Part shown: in pieces, positions 44,650-53,603 of the stretch | Layout: each line of letters opens with the position of its first letter | How positions within the stretch are numbered: position 1 is the first letter of the stretch | The notes under the pieces: generated by a model | The model's input: the letters and a program-made list of their open reading frames with translations, nothing else | Told to the model about the DNA's origin: nothing | Database searches by the model: none | Made by a program: the position numbers and the translations under genes | NCBI GenBank assembly: GCA_963675935.2 | Contig: CAXXPV010000004.1 | Coordinates: 62,001-126,000, forward strand | Source: G963675935 sp963675935 | GTDB lineage: Bacteria > Planctomycetota > Planctomycetia > Pirellulales > Thermoguttaceae | Length of the DNA stretch: 64,000 bases | Reading direction: 5' to 3'

Positions 44650-45564
44650 ATGAGCGCCGCGAAAAAACAAAAGTCCTCGACCGCCGCGAAACTCCGCCGG
44701 GTGTTTTCCTGGCTGATCGGGCCGGGCCGCGGCGCGCTCATCCTGGTTGTGATGCTCGGAGTGTTTGGCGGCGGATGGTTTTTCGCGCATCGCATGGTTT
44801 CGCGGAAAATCGCCGATTCGCCGGAGTATCGCCTCACGGCCGAGCAGGTCGAAATCACGCCGCCGCCGCCTTGGATTCACACCGACATTCGCGGCGAAGT
44901 GTTGCGCAGCCCCGCGCTCAACGGTCCGCTGTCGATCATGGACGACGACATTGCGCAGCGCATCGCCACGGCCTTCGCCGCACACCCTTGGGTGGCAAAA
45001 TTTCCCAAGGTGACAAAAAGCTATTCCGCCGTGAAGGTGGAACTGGCGTATCGGAAACCGGTCTGCATGGTCAAGGTGCCCGATGGCCTGCTGCCCGGCG
45101 GTTTGCTGCCTGTCGATGCCGAGGCGGTGTTGTTGCCCACCGGCGAAAACTTCTCGGCCCAAGAAGCCCTGCGATTCCCTTGTTTGCAGGGCATTGAACG
45201 AGGGCCGACGTGTGCGGCGGGCCAGCGATGGACCGACCCCTCGGTGATCGGCGCGGCGGAAATCGCCGCGGCGATCGGCGATCTTTGGGGGCCGATGCGG
45301 TTGCACTACATCGTGCCGCTGCCGGGCGACCCGACCGCGCCGGTCGGCGGCTCGAACGCGCGGACGGGGGAGCCGTTTTTCACGATCACCACGTGCGGCA
45401 AGAGCGGCACGCAAATTCTATGGGGCTATGCCCCTGGCGCCGGCGCGCTGGGCGAGCCGTCTCTCGCGAAAAAAGTCGCCTTCCTGAAAGACTATTTCGC
45501 CCAGCACGACACGCTTGACGGTCCGCAAGGCCGGGCGAAAGAACATAACGTCCACCGGCTGTAG
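44650..45564 (+). CDS. FtsQ/POTRA-like membrane protein
   Basis: A 304-residue protein. The start MSAAKKQKSS opens a basic cytosolic end, followed by one membrane helix (about residues 26-48, GALILVVMLGVFGGGWFFA). The external part has a POTRA-like region (AFAAHPWVAKFPKVTKSYSA followed by VKVELAYRKPVCMVKV) and then DAEAVLLPTGENFS, the layout of FtsQ/DivIB. Its place after murC-murB matches the usual division and cell-wall cluster order. Planctomycetes lack FtsZ, so the role may be in envelope assembly. The FtsQ assignment rests on architecture and position, not on strong sequence identity. Confidence 0.65.
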   Translation: MSAAKKQKSSTAAKLRRVFSWLIGPGRGALILVVMLGVFGGGWFFAHRMVSRKIADSPEYRLTAEQVEITPPPPWIHTDIRGEVLRSPALNGPLSIMDDDIAQRIATAFAAHPWVAKFPKVTKSYSAVKVELAYRKPVCMVKVPDGLLPGGLLPVDAEAVLLPTGENFSAQEALRFPCLQGIERGPTCAAGQRWTDPSVIGAAEIAAAIGDLWGPMRLHYIVPLPGDPTAPVGGSNARTGEPFFTITTCGKSGTQILWGYAPGAGALGEPSLAKKVAFLKDYFAQHDTLDGPQGRAKEHNVHRL

Positions 45565-45696
45565 CGACGTTGGGAATGTAACAGGCACACTCCGTGTGGG
45601 CCGCTAAAAACAGGGAGGAATGTGCCAAAAACTGGTCTTGGTCATTAGGACGTTTTTTGTTCCACTACGGTTTTTGTGAGTACCAAGGAGTTGTTC

Positions 45697-45933
45697 ATGA
45701 AAGCCGTCTTGGAAGACATTGGTTATTCAAGCCCGCCCCACAAGTTGCTGGCGTTCTTCGAGAAGAGCCGCGATCAGTGGAAGACCAAGGCCTTGAAACG
45801 CAAACAGCGCATTCGGCAATTGGAAAAACGCGTTGCCGAACTGAAAGCCAGTCGGCACAAGTGGAAAGAGAAAGCCCAGAAACAGTGTGGCAGCCCCATC
45901 TCGCATGAAGACCGAAAACAAAAAAGAGCCTGA
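45697..45933 (+). CDS. Small basic coiled-coil protein of the insertion sequence
   Basis: A 78-residue protein with AAGGAG six bases before ATG; a GTG start seven codons earlier is possible. The middle is a basic coiled coil (KRKQRIRQLEKRVAELKASR). Its end overlaps the transposase frame (one base further on) by about 47 bp. It may act as a DNA-binding or regulatory subunit, or form an N-terminal fusion with the transposase by frameshifting. Confidence 0.7.
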   Translation: MKAVLEDIGYSSPPHKLLAFFEKSRDQWKTKALKRKQRIRQLEKRVAELKASRHKWKEKAQKQCGSPISHEDRKQKRA

Positions 45934-47293
45934 GCCTTGTCCGGCTTCCGCGAACTCCGCCACGGCGGCTCTGGAGGTAACGCCGCTGCCCGGGCACCAA
46001 TTCGGCACGGGCATGATCTCGCTGTTTGCGGACTTGGTGTTGAAGGCGGCCACCAGTCAGCGCGCCGCGGCGGGCGTGCTGCAATTGGTGGGAAAATACC
46101 TGACCGGCGTGGTGCGGGTGCCCTGCGCCAATGCGGGCCGTCTGTGGCTGATGCGGTTGGGACTTTTCGAACTGCTGCGGAAGAAAAAAGCCGCCCCGGA
46201 TTGGGTATGGATTATGGACCACACGGTGCAGCTTGGGCCGCACAAGTGCTTGGTGATCGTCGGCGTACGGCTTTCGGCGTGGCGGCGGAAAAAGGCGCCC
46301 TTGGAACACGAGGATTTGTCGCTGCTGAGACTGGTTCCCATGCGGCAGTCTACCGCCACCGCGGTGGCAGAACAACTGGAAGCGACGAGGAAGGAGATGG
46401 GCGTCGTGCCTGCGGCGGTCCTCAGCGACGAAGGCGCGGAACTAAAAAGCGGCATGGCTCTGTTCCGAGCGCACTCGCCCGTGGCGCGGCGGGTGCCGCA
46501 TGTCTTTGACATCAAGCACAAGGTGGCGATTCTGCTCAAACGAGAGTTGCACAACGATGCAGCGTGGCAATCCTTCGTCACCCACACCAACCGCACGAAG
46601 CTACAAACCACCTTGACGGAATTGGCGTTTCTGGTTCCGCCCAGTTTGCGAACCAAGGCACGCTATATGAATCTGGACACGTTGGTCAACTGGGGAAGCC
46701 GGGCGTTGGCCTACCTGGACGCCCCGCGAGACCTTCCCGGGCAGACGGTCGATCGCAAGAAGCTGCGGCAGAAACTGGGGTGGCTTAGCGAGTACCGTTC
46801 GGCGTTGGCTGCCTGGACCGAACTGCTGGCCGTCGCGGAACAGGCAGTCCGTTACGTCCGCAAAAAAGGGTATCATTGTCATGCGGCCAAGGAATTGAAA
46901 AGTCGCTTGCTTCTCCTGGCGCGCACGCCGAGCGGTCTTCGCCTGCAAGCGGGGATTGTGCAGTTTGTCAAGGAACAATCTCGATGGGTCAAAAAAGGGC
47001 GGCATCTGTTGGGCAGCAGTGAGGTTTTGGAGTCGCTCTTGGGCAAATACAAGCGTATTCAAGGAACGCACAGTAAGGGAGGCATGACCGGATCACTGCT
47101 GAACATTGGAGCTGCGGTTACGCACAAAACCTCGGACACCCTACAACAAGCATTTGCCACCGTGCCGGTTGCCGCGGTGGGGAAGTGGATCCGAGAAAAC
47201 CTCGGCTTAACGATCCCTGTTCAGCAGGCCATCGCCTTTCAAGGGAACAAAAACTGTCCGAACAACAAAACATTCCTTACACCAAGTTTTTAG
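45887..47293 (+). CDS. Transposase of unassigned family
   Basis: A 468-residue protein, GTG start; an internal ATG at 45905 is possible. Candidate acidic catalytic segments of an RNase H-like fold are VWIMDHTVQLGPHK and AAVLSDEGAELKSG, followed by HVFDIKHKVAILLK. The C-terminal part is helical and basic (GSSEVLESLLGKYKRIQGTH). I could not place it in a named IS family. The position between matching inverted repeats with a 9-bp duplication makes its role secure. Confidence 0.85.
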   Translation: MAAPSRMKTENKKEPEPCPASANSATAALEVTPLPGHQFGTGMISLFADLVLKAATSQRAAAGVLQLVGKYLTGVVRVPCANAGRLWLMRLGLFELLRKKKAAPDWVWIMDHTVQLGPHKCLVIVGVRLSAWRRKKAPLEHEDLSLLRLVPMRQSTATAVAEQLEATRKEMGVVPAAVLSDEGAELKSGMALFRAHSPVARRVPHVFDIKHKVAILLKRELHNDAAWQSFVTHTNRTKLQTTLTELAFLVPPSLRTKARYMNLDTLVNWGSRALAYLDAPRDLPGQTVDRKKLRQKLGWLSEYRSALAAWTELLAVAEQAVRYVRKKGYHCHAAKELKSRLLLLARTPSGLRLQAGIVQFVKEQSRWVKKGRHLLGSSEVLESLLGKYKRIQGTHSKGGMTGSLLNIGAAVTHKTSDTLQQAFATVPVAAVGKWIRENLGLTIPVQQAIAFQGNKNCPNNKTFLTPSF

Positions 47294-47300
47294 CGGCCCA

Positions 47301-47437
47301 CACTCCGTGTGCCGTTGCAGTTGGGGCGGCAGTTGTACTGTCGCCCCGGAGTGGCGGTGCAACTGCCACTCCAACTTTCGTAAAATCCATCGCAGCCGCC
47401 GCGGACGGCGCACGGAGTGTGCCTGCTACGGGTTGTA
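47301..47437. repeat. Right part of the family C palindrome split by the insertion sequence
   Basis: CACTCCGTGTGCCG continues the arm begun at 45573-45596, and CGCACGGAGTGTGCCTGCTA closes it at the right end. Between them are a GGCGGCAGTTGTACTGTCGCC hairpin-like stretch and two near-inverted AGTGGCGGTGCAACTGCCAC units. The intact relative is at 53060-53152. Confidence 0.7.
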
Positions 47438-48433
47438 TCACAACGGCGGCAACAGATATTTGGCGACGTTGAAGTAGCACAGCAGCGTGAAGAGATCGGT
47501 GGCGGCCAGCACCATCGGCCCCGCGGCAACCTGTGGATCGAGCTTGAACCTTCGGAGCAGATAGGGCACGATGGCGCCGAGCATGGCGGCCGCAGTGACT
47601 CCGCCGACGATGCCGCCTGCCACGCTAAAGGCCACGTGAAGCTGGCCGAGCCACGCCATGGCCGCCCCGCCCACCATCAAACCCGCCGCGCCGCCCAGCA
47701 ACGCGCCGACGACGAACTCGTAATTCAGTTTGTGGAAAATCGCTTGCCACGTCGGCGGCTTTCCGCGAAGCAACTGGACGGCCAGACTCACCGATTGGAT
47801 GCTGACGCTTTCGGCCAGGGCCAGCACGACTGGAATGAACATGGCCAGCGCGACGGCCCGCGTCAGTTCTTCCTCGAAAACGCCGGTCAATAGCGCGGCG
47901 ACGATTCCGCCCGAAATGTTGCACATAAGCCACGGAAACCGCATGCGAAACGCCGCCCACGGGTTTCGCTGCCGGGCGCGGGTCAAATGCACGCCGATCA
48001 ACTGGAACAGGTCGTCGCTCAAGCCGCCGCCCAAGTCGCGCAGCTCGTCGGTGTAAAGCTCGACGTCGATCGCGCCGATCAAATGCCGATGGTCGTCGAT
48101 CACCGGAAACGCCAGGAAGCGGTGCATGACGAAAAACTCGCAGGCGTCGAGCACCGTCGCGTCGGCCGGCACGGCAATCACCCGGCGAAGCATGATGTCG
48201 GCCAATTTGCTGTCAGGCGGACTCAGCAACAGCGAACGGACGGGAATGACGCCCTGGAGGCGATCTTCGTCATCGACCACGTAGAAGTAGACGATTCGCG
48301 CCGGCGGCGGCGACTGGCGAATGGCGTCCAGCGCTTCGCCGACGGTTTGCTCGATGCGCAGCCGGGCCAGCTCGGTCCGCATGTGTTCGGCGACCGGCTC
48401 GTTCAGATTGATTTCAGCGACGGGGGCGGGCAT
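47438..48433 (-). CDS. MgtE-type magnesium transporter lacking the N domain
   Basis: A 331-residue protein. A CBS pair (about residues 20-135; DDEDRLQGVIPVRSLLLSPP, VMHRFLAFPVIDDHRHLIGA) precedes five membrane helices (about 165-330). The pore region has the MgtE motif ALAESVSIQSVSLAVQLL, where family members read NxGxQSxTxxVR, and LLGGAAGLMVGGAAMAWLG. Standard MgtE proteins are about 450 residues with an N-terminal gating domain; here it is missing. Mg2+ is the likely substrate. CBS domains would sense Mg2+ or nucleotides. Confidence 0.8.
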   Translation of the reverse strand: MPAPVAEINLNEPVAEHMRTELARLRIEQTVGEALDAIRQSPPPARIVYFYVVDDEDRLQGVIPVRSLLLSPPDSKLADIMLRRVIAVPADATVLDACEFFVMHRFLAFPVIDDHRHLIGAIDVELYTDELRDLGGGLSDDLFQLIGVHLTRARQRNPWAAFRMRFPWLMCNISGGIVAALLTGVFEEELTRAVALAMFIPVVLALAESVSIQSVSLAVQLLRGKPPTWQAIFHKLNYEFVVGALLGGAAGLMVGGAAMAWLGQLHVAFSVAGGIVGGVTAAAMLGAIVPYLLRRFKLDPQVAAGPMVLAATDLFTLLCYFNVAKYLLPPL

Positions 48434-48442
48434 GGCGTTATT

Positions 48443-48955
48443 TCAAGTGACGAATGATGTTTTATCTTTATCAAACAAACAACGAACGGCAGGCTTGCCC
48501 GTCGAAACCAAAACACATATTCCCAAGATGGTTCCAATTGGCACAAATAAAATCAGCAAGATCGCCAAATAACGACAAGTCGTATAGTGTCGCTGATGGG
48601 ACAGATTTTTACCAAGCCAAAAAATGCAGCCGGCCGCCATCAAAAGGAGAATCCCCGGGATGCCCGCGAAAGCCATAGCGACAATCAATGCAATACCGTC
48701 ATCGGCATTATGTGACGTCAGCATGTGCAGCACTGCTCTAGCCAAAACGAAAACAGGCAAACATGATATAAGAAATGTCAATCCAGCCAAACTGTAACAC
48801 CAGGTTGACAGGGATCGCATTCTTTGAAGGATAGGTTGCTCTTGCACGGCTTCGCCCTCCGCGACTAGCTTCCCTTCATCGAGGGCATCGTAATTGGCAA
48901 TCAACCGCTCGACGCGCGCTGCGTCCCATCCCGGCGGAAAATTCGTCTGTGCCAT
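48443..48955 (-). CDS. Membrane protein of unknown function
   Basis: A 170-residue protein with three to four membrane helices (about residues 54-76, 88-112 and 132-155) after a charged cytosolic N-terminus (MAQTNFPPGWDAARVERLIA). It has no recognised family. It is 10 bp upstream of the mgtE-like gene on the same strand, so co-transcription is likely. Confidence 0.75.
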   Translation of the reverse strand: MAQTNFPPGWDAARVERLIANYDALDEGKLVAEGEAVQEQPILQRMRSLSTWCYSLAGLTFLISCLPVFVLARAVLHMLTSHNADDGIALIVAMAFAGIPGILLLMAAGCIFWLGKNLSHQRHYTTCRYLAILLILFVPIGTILGICVLVSTGKPAVRCLFDKDKTSFVT

Positions 48956-48972
48956 CGGCTGCTCTTAAGATT

Positions 48973-49262
48973 CTCCACGCCCGTTCACGGGCGTTTCCGC
49001 CGCAGGCGGTATTAGGCCCATGCTTTAGCATGGGTTCACGGGGCACGAACTCGCATTTTAATGGTTTATTGAGCGTGTTGTCACGCCCGTTCACGGGCGT
49101 CCTGCCGTTCGGAAAAGCAGGAGGTCCGTGAACGGACCTGACATCCTATTGTTTTCTCGTCTGCCCAACTCGGCGTAAACGCCGAGCCTAATACCGCCTT
49201 CGGCGGACAAGGACCGTGAACGGCCCTCACAACTACTTTCCGCAAACTTGTGTGTAACAACA
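48973..49262. repeat. Cluster of GCCCGTTCACGGGC-type hairpins
   Basis: CACGCCCGTTCACGGGCGT occurs twice, with CATGCTTTAGCATGGGTTCA, GGTCCGTGAACGGACC and CGCCGAAGGCGGTATTA-like units between. Each is a short perfect or near-perfect hairpin. Together they fill the 373-bp gap before the next gene. No gene is seen here. Confidence 0.75.
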
Positions 49263-49328
49263 AGACGCGAACGCCCCTGCAAATTATAGGTTCAAACCAT
49301 TGAATGTATATTTTGATAGCGAAATATA

Positions 49329-50867
49329 TTACACTCCCCAACCGACATACTGCACGAAATTCATGATCCAGGGTTGCGTCCAGGGGTTCCACGTCGGATA
49401 ACTGACCGAAAGGACCGAGAGGGCCAACAGCGCCAGCGCCAGCCCGTGGGTCCAACGCCGTGCAGACATGATGTCGGCCATCGGCGTCATTGTCAAGAGC
49501 CAAAGCGGGGCGAGCCAAAACATCCAACGCAGCCCGCAGGCCACGCCGCCGTAATTCCGATTCGGCTCCGGCTGAATTAAATAAAACACCAGACAAGCCA
49601 GCGTAACCGCCGCGATGCCCGCCGCCATCCATCGTAGGCAAAAGTTGCCGTTGCCGCGACGAAACATCCATGCGCCCATGCCCGCGAAACTCAAAAGCCA
49701 AATGGGCGTCAGCGAAAAAATGCCGTGGTCGCCGACCAGCACGTTCACGGCGTATCGCCCGGCGGAAGGCTCGCCGCGATCGACGCCCACCGGATCGATC
49801 CAGTAGCTCTTGATCGTTCGGCCGTTGCGTTCATAGGTGTAGTTGTACCAATCGTCGCCGGTCGTGCGATGGGCGTAAGCGGGCTTGAGCGTGTGATGAG
49901 CGATCCAGTTTGTGCCGAACGACGCGGCGGCCACCAACGCCACGGCCGGCGCGAAGCCCACGATCAGCCATCGCGGCGACCGCCAAAGCAGCGCGGCGGC
50001 CAGCACAGCCAACAGCGCGGCGGCGGGAAACTCGTTGAAAACCGCCAACGCCCCGAAAAAGCCCACGACGAAAAAATCGCGCAGCCGCCGCCGGCCATCG
50101 AACCAAATCGGCACGGCCGCGTAAACGGCCGCAATGGCGCACACCGCCGCCGGCAGGTGGTTGTTGATCGTCACGGCGAACGTGGTCAAGAAAGTGCCGA
50201 ACACGGCCGCGGCCATCACGAAGATGCGTCCCCAATCGGTCACGCCGAAACGCTCGACCAGCCGGGCCAGAAGCAGCCAGCCGACCACCAGCGGCACGAC
50301 GTTGAACAGCACGAGCATGAACCGGCCGATTTCGTGGGGATGCGTGCCGAGCGTGGCGCCGGTCAGGCGGTGAATCGGCCAATAGACGCCGGCCATCAGC
50401 GTCGGCAGCAGCGTCGGCTTGCTCGAATAGAGGTGGCCGCCGTGCTTGACCATGTCGATGGTGTCCCAGTTGCGCTGCTGGACGACAAGGTCAATGGCAT
50501 AGGGGGCGTCCGGCACGCACATGTCTTCTTCAACCAAAGCGCGGACCGTACACCAGCGGCTCCGGTCGTTGGCGCTCAGGAAAGGCCGGCGCACGACGGC
50601 GTTGTCGCGCCAGCGCCGTTCCCATCGGGCAAGCTCTTGTTCGAGGGCTTCGCCCGAGAGACCCTGGGCCGCGAGCGCGTGGCGTTTGAGCTTGAGGTTG
50701 CTTTCAACTTTTTTCAGTTTTGCGGCTTCGACGCCGACCATATCGACGGAATCGACCGCGAGGATTCGGCCGAGCATGGCGCCCGCGCCGATGCAGACGA
50801 GCAGCAGATAAACGCCGCGTCGGAGCGAGGGGCGGCCGTCGGCGTTGCGTTCGTCGTTTTCGTTCAT
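49329..50867 (-). CDS. Polytopic membrane protein, probable GT39-like glycosyltransferase
   Basis: A 512-residue protein with a cytosolic Arg-rich N-terminus, a first helix (about 18-38), an external loop of about 100 residues, and about nine further helices. Segments such as GRFMLVLFNVVPLVVGWLLL and FFVVGFFGALAVFNEFPAAA are typical of polyprenyl-phosphate-dependent glycosyltransferases, but no diagnostic DE/DxD motif is certain. It overlaps the following GT2 gene by 4 bp, and a flippase-like gene follows: a glycan or lipid modification cluster. Confidence 0.65.
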   Translation of the reverse strand: MNENDERNADGRPSLRRGVYLLLVCIGAGAMLGRILAVDSVDMVGVEAAKLKKVESNLKLKRHALAAQGLSGEALEQELARWERRWRDNAVVRRPFLSANDRSRWCTVRALVEEDMCVPDAPYAIDLVVQQRNWDTIDMVKHGGHLYSSKPTLLPTLMAGVYWPIHRLTGATLGTHPHEIGRFMLVLFNVVPLVVGWLLLARLVERFGVTDWGRIFVMAAAVFGTFLTTFAVTINNHLPAAVCAIAAVYAAVPIWFDGRRRLRDFFVVGFFGALAVFNEFPAAALLAVLAAALLWRSPRWLIVGFAPAVALVAAASFGTNWIAHHTLKPAYAHRTTGDDWYNYTYERNGRTIKSYWIDPVGVDRGEPSAGRYAVNVLVGDHGIFSLTPIWLLSFAGMGAWMFRRGNGNFCLRWMAAGIAAVTLACLVFYLIQPEPNRNYGGVACGLRWMFWLAPLWLLTMTPMADIMSARRWTHGLALALLALSVLSVSYPTWNPWTQPWIMNFVQYVGWGV

Positions 50868-51826
50868 GGCGTTTTCTGTGGAGTGCGTTGGCAGATGGAA
50901 TAGGCCCGGCGATCGGGGGCTTGGTAGGCGATGAACAGCTCGGCCAGGAAGCCGATCGACATCAGTTGCCCGCCCAACAACATGAGTCCCATCGAATAAA
51001 TCACCGAGGGCTTTTCGTGCAACAGGATTGGGTCAAAGCCGAACCCTGGGATGCGCGAGATGACCCACCAGCACGCCAGGGCGGTCATTCCGATCGCGCC
51101 TAATGCGAACGACGCCAGGCCGGCCGTGCCCAGCAGATGTTGCGGACGCTGGCCGAAGCCGGTCAGAAACTTGACCGTCATCAGGTCCAAAAAACCCTTG
51201 ATGTAGCGGCTCAGTCCGTACTTCGAGCGGCCGTGCGCGCGCGGGCGATGTTGAATGACCACTTCGCCGACGCGGAACCCGCGGGCGGCGGCCAGCACCG
51301 GCACGAACCGGTGCAGTTCGCCGTAGAGCCGCACTTCGTCGAACACTTCGCGGCGATAGCACTTCATGCCGCAGTTGTGGTCGTGCAGCTTGACGCCCGT
51401 CACGCGGCTGACCAGCCAATTGAACACCCGCGACGGCAGGACTTTTTCCAAGGGATCGTGCCGCACTTTTTTCCAGCCGCTGACCACGTCGAGATTTTTC
51501 TCGATTTCGGCGAGGAATTTCGGGATTTCATGCGGATCGTCCTGGAGATCGGCGTCGAGCGTCATGACCAGTTCGCCGCGCGCCTGGGCAAAACCGGCCG
51601 ACAGCGCGGCGGCCTTGCCGAAGTTGCGGCGGAAGCGCAGCCCGCTGATTCGCGAGTCGGACGCGGCCAAACGCTCGATCGCGTCCCAAGAGCCGTCAGT
51701 CGAGCCGTCATCGACAAAAACGATGTCGAGATCGTAGCCCTGGGCCGCGGCCACGTCGGACAGTTCCTGGTGCAAGGCCGCGAGGCTTTCCGCTTCGTTG
51801 TAAACGGGTATGACGATGGAGAGCAT
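50864..51826 (-). CDS. GT2-family glycosyltransferase (DPM1/ArnC-like)
   Basis: A 320-residue enzyme that transfers a sugar from a nucleotide donor to polyprenyl phosphate. The catalytic domain (about 1-215) has SIVIPVYNEAESL, IVFVDDGSTDGSWD, and the DxD region LVMTLDADLQDDP, with GWKKVRHDPLEKVLPSRVFN. Two membrane helices (about 230-255 and 270-295) follow, as in ArnC/GtrB-type proteins. The gene overlaps the next membrane-protein gene by 4 bp, and the pair would make and use a lipid-linked sugar. Confidence 0.9.
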   Translation of the reverse strand: MLSIVIPVYNEAESLAALHQELSDVAAAQGYDLDIVFVDDGSTDGSWDAIERLAASDSRISGLRFRRNFGKAAALSAGFAQARGELVMTLDADLQDDPHEIPKFLAEIEKNLDVVSGWKKVRHDPLEKVLPSRVFNWLVSRVTGVKLHDHNCGMKCYRREVFDEVRLYGELHRFVPVLAAARGFRVGEVVIQHRPRAHGRSKYGLSRYIKGFLDLMTVKFLTGFGQRPQHLLGTAGLASFALGAIGMTALACWWVISRIPGFGFDPILLHEKPSVIYSMGLMLLGGQLMSIGFLAELFIAYQAPDRRAYSICQRTPQKTP

Positions 51827-51918
51827 GGTGCGTGGCTTATGGTAAGTGGTCAGTGGTCAATGAACATTAGTCTCTTGAGTCCTATAAGTCCCATTGTGAA
51901 ACCGCAAGCGGCTGTCAT

Positions 51919-52866
51919 TTATTCTTCATCCCTCTTCCTCCACCACAGCGCGCTCGAAGCGATTAACTCCGCCGCGAGCCAAACCAACCGCAAAAGCACC
52001 GAACCGATAAGCGGTATTGTAGTCCCGAGGCTCGGCATCATCAATTGCGTTAGTTTGGCCAACGTCGCCTCTCGCACGATAGCGCCGCCGGGCACGAATG
52101 AGATGAACCCGGCCACCGTGGCCAGCGACACCACCGCGACGTAAACGTGCAACTGCCCCATCAAATCGCACTCGGCGCCCAAGGCCCTGAGCACCGCCCA
52201 GTAGCTCGCGCCCAAGGCGATCCAGCCGAACACGTTCAGACACCAGCCGACGAGGACGACGCCGTATCCGAGACCGTCGAGGTTTTCGAGCATTTCGGGC
52301 TTGAGCTTGCCGAGACCGGCGACTCGCACGAGCCGGCGGAAGACGGGCGGAAGCGTGGGCAGCCCCGCGACGGCCAGCATCGCCAGTGCGGCCCAAAACA
52401 GCAGCGGCTGATCGCGGAACCAAACCACGACGATGCCCGCCGCCAAAAGCGAGCCGACCGACATCATCGTGAGCGTCTCGAAAAAGATGCTCACGACGGC
52501 CAGCGAGGCTTCGACGCCGGGGCCGCGAATCATGCCGGCGCGAAGAACGACGACCATCGCCTTGCCGGGCACGTATTTTCCGAGGTGTCCGATGAAGAAA
52601 GCCCGCAGCGCCGTGCCGAGTCCGACGTTTTGCCCCAGAGCGCGAAGCGTGCGATGCCAAAACAGGCCGCAGAACAACGTGCCCAACAGATACAAACCGC
52701 CCGACGCGGCAAGCCAAGCGTAATCGACGTGGAAGGTATGTTTGCAGAGATCGTCCCACGATTGGACGACCATGCCGCGAATGAACCAGATGACCATCAC
52801 GACCACGAGTAGCTTGACGGCCGCAAGCAGCCAACGACGCCGGCGTTTGGAAGGATCGTCAGACAT
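51919..52866 (-). CDS. YbhN/AglD-like membrane protein (LPG synthase TM family)
   Basis: A 315-residue protein with about seven to eight membrane helices. The start ATG is preferred over a TTG five codons upstream. Motifs of the UPF0104/LPG_synthase_TM family include FFIGHLGKYVPGKAMVVVLR, FFETLTMMSVGSLLAAG and VPGGAIVREATLAKL. Members are implicated in flipping or modifying lipid-linked substrates; a full lysyl-transferase domain is absent. It lies 92 bp upstream of the GT2 gene on the same strand. Confidence 0.8.
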   Translation of the reverse strand: MSDDPSKRRRRWLLAAVKLLVVVMVIWFIRGMVVQSWDDLCKHTFHVDYAWLAASGGLYLLGTLFCGLFWHRTLRALGQNVGLGTALRAFFIGHLGKYVPGKAMVVVLRAGMIRGPGVEASLAVVSIFFETLTMMSVGSLLAAGIVVVWFRDQPLLFWAALAMLAVAGLPTLPPVFRRLVRVAGLGKLKPEMLENLDGLGYGVVLVGWCLNVFGWIALGASYWAVLRALGAECDLMGQLHVYVAVVSLATVAGFISFVPGGAIVREATLAKLTQLMMPSLGTTIPLIGSVLLRLVWLAAELIASSALWWRKRDEE

Positions 52867-53059
52867 GGTGAACTCGGTCAAAGCAAAGCATTTTCATGCG
52901 TCGCACGAAAACGGCCTGGGGTGGACTGGCATGTGTCCAATAGGCGGGCAGGCGGGACGGACCTTGGTCACTCTCGAATCGCCGGCATCAATATACCACC
53001 GCCGGCTGGCAGCGGCAAGACAATTATGCTTGATCCTCAGTAACCGTTCATGGGTCGGG

Positions 53060-53152
53060 ATGTAGCAGGCACTCTCTGTGTGCCGTCAGCTCGGAAGAGC
53101 GGATCGCTCGCTGCTGCCGCGCACGGCACACGGAGTGTTCCTGCTACGGGGG
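53060..53152. repeat. Palindrome family C, uninterrupted copy
   Basis: GATGTAGCAGGCACTCTCTG at the left pairs with CACGGAGTGTTCCTGCTACG at the right, with GTGTGCCGT/ACGGCACAC as the inner arms. It shows what the copy at 45573/47437 looked like before its insertion sequence. The rest of the 52867-53240 gap holds nothing recognised. Confidence 0.8.
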
Positions 53153-53240
53153 GGCGAACGGGTTACATCCTTGCAGAAGATGCGGCGGTCTGGGATAATT
53201 GGATAAACGGTGCGGTCGCCACGCGTTCTCGGAGAGAGCC

Positions 53241-53603
53241 ATGAATGCAGTCCTTGTCTATGTCGCCGCGGCGACGCTCGGCTTCCAGGTCGGTTGGCAG
53301 CGTTTGCCGGAAGGGGGGATGGAATACATCATCCAACTCGACCAGACTTCGCTCGACGCCTTGCGCGATGGCCAGCCCATTCAGAGTGACGTTCTCGCCA
53401 AGGCAGGCCAAATTCGATCTTACCGAATTCAATTTGGCACGGGCGAGTTGAAACAAGAGACGCCGTCGGAAACCGAGCCGTGGCTCCCCATGATGCTGAC
53501 GCTGCTGGGGCTTTTCGCCTCGGTCGGGGCAAACATTTTTTTGGGGTGGGTCGTCTTGGGACTTCGCCGGCGATGCAAGGCGGTTGCAGTCGGAAAACCG
53601 TAA
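53241..53603 (+). CDS. Small membrane-anchored protein of unknown function
   Basis: A 120-residue protein with GGAGAGAGCC directly before ATG. A short N-terminal signal-like helix (about residues 3-16), a soluble middle (RLPEGGMEYIIQLDQTSLDA, SYRIQFGTGELKQE), then a membrane helix (about 82-106, MLTLLGLFASVGANIFLGWV) and a basic end. It is probably anchored with the middle outside the cytoplasm. Similar small proteins recur in planctomycetes, but the function is unknown. Confidence 0.75.
   Translation: MNAVLVYVAAATLGFQVGWQRLPEGGMEYIIQLDQTSLDALRDGQPIQSDVLAKAGQIRSYRIQFGTGELKQETPSETEPWLPMMLTLLGLFASVGANIFLGWVVLGLRRRCKAVAVGKP

Larger units (their letters stand above)
45597..47300. mobile_element. 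Complete insertion sequence of unassigned family, inserted in a family C palindrome
   Basis: A 1,704-bp element with 15-bp perfect inverted ends TGGGCCGCTAAAAAC and further matches (AATGT) inside. It is flanked by a 9-bp direct repeat CACTCCGTG (45588-45596 and 47301-47309); counting the terminal T/A as target would make it 11. Two overlapping frames, a small coiled-coil ORF and a transposase, fill it. The target lies inside the arm GGCACACTCCGTGTG of a family C palindrome. Confidence 0.92.

Noticed and set aside
48973..49262. Possible CRISPR array because of repeated CACGCCCGTTCACGGGCGT units
   Set aside because: The units are irregularly spaced, few, self-complementary, and there are no spacers of even length and no cas genes.
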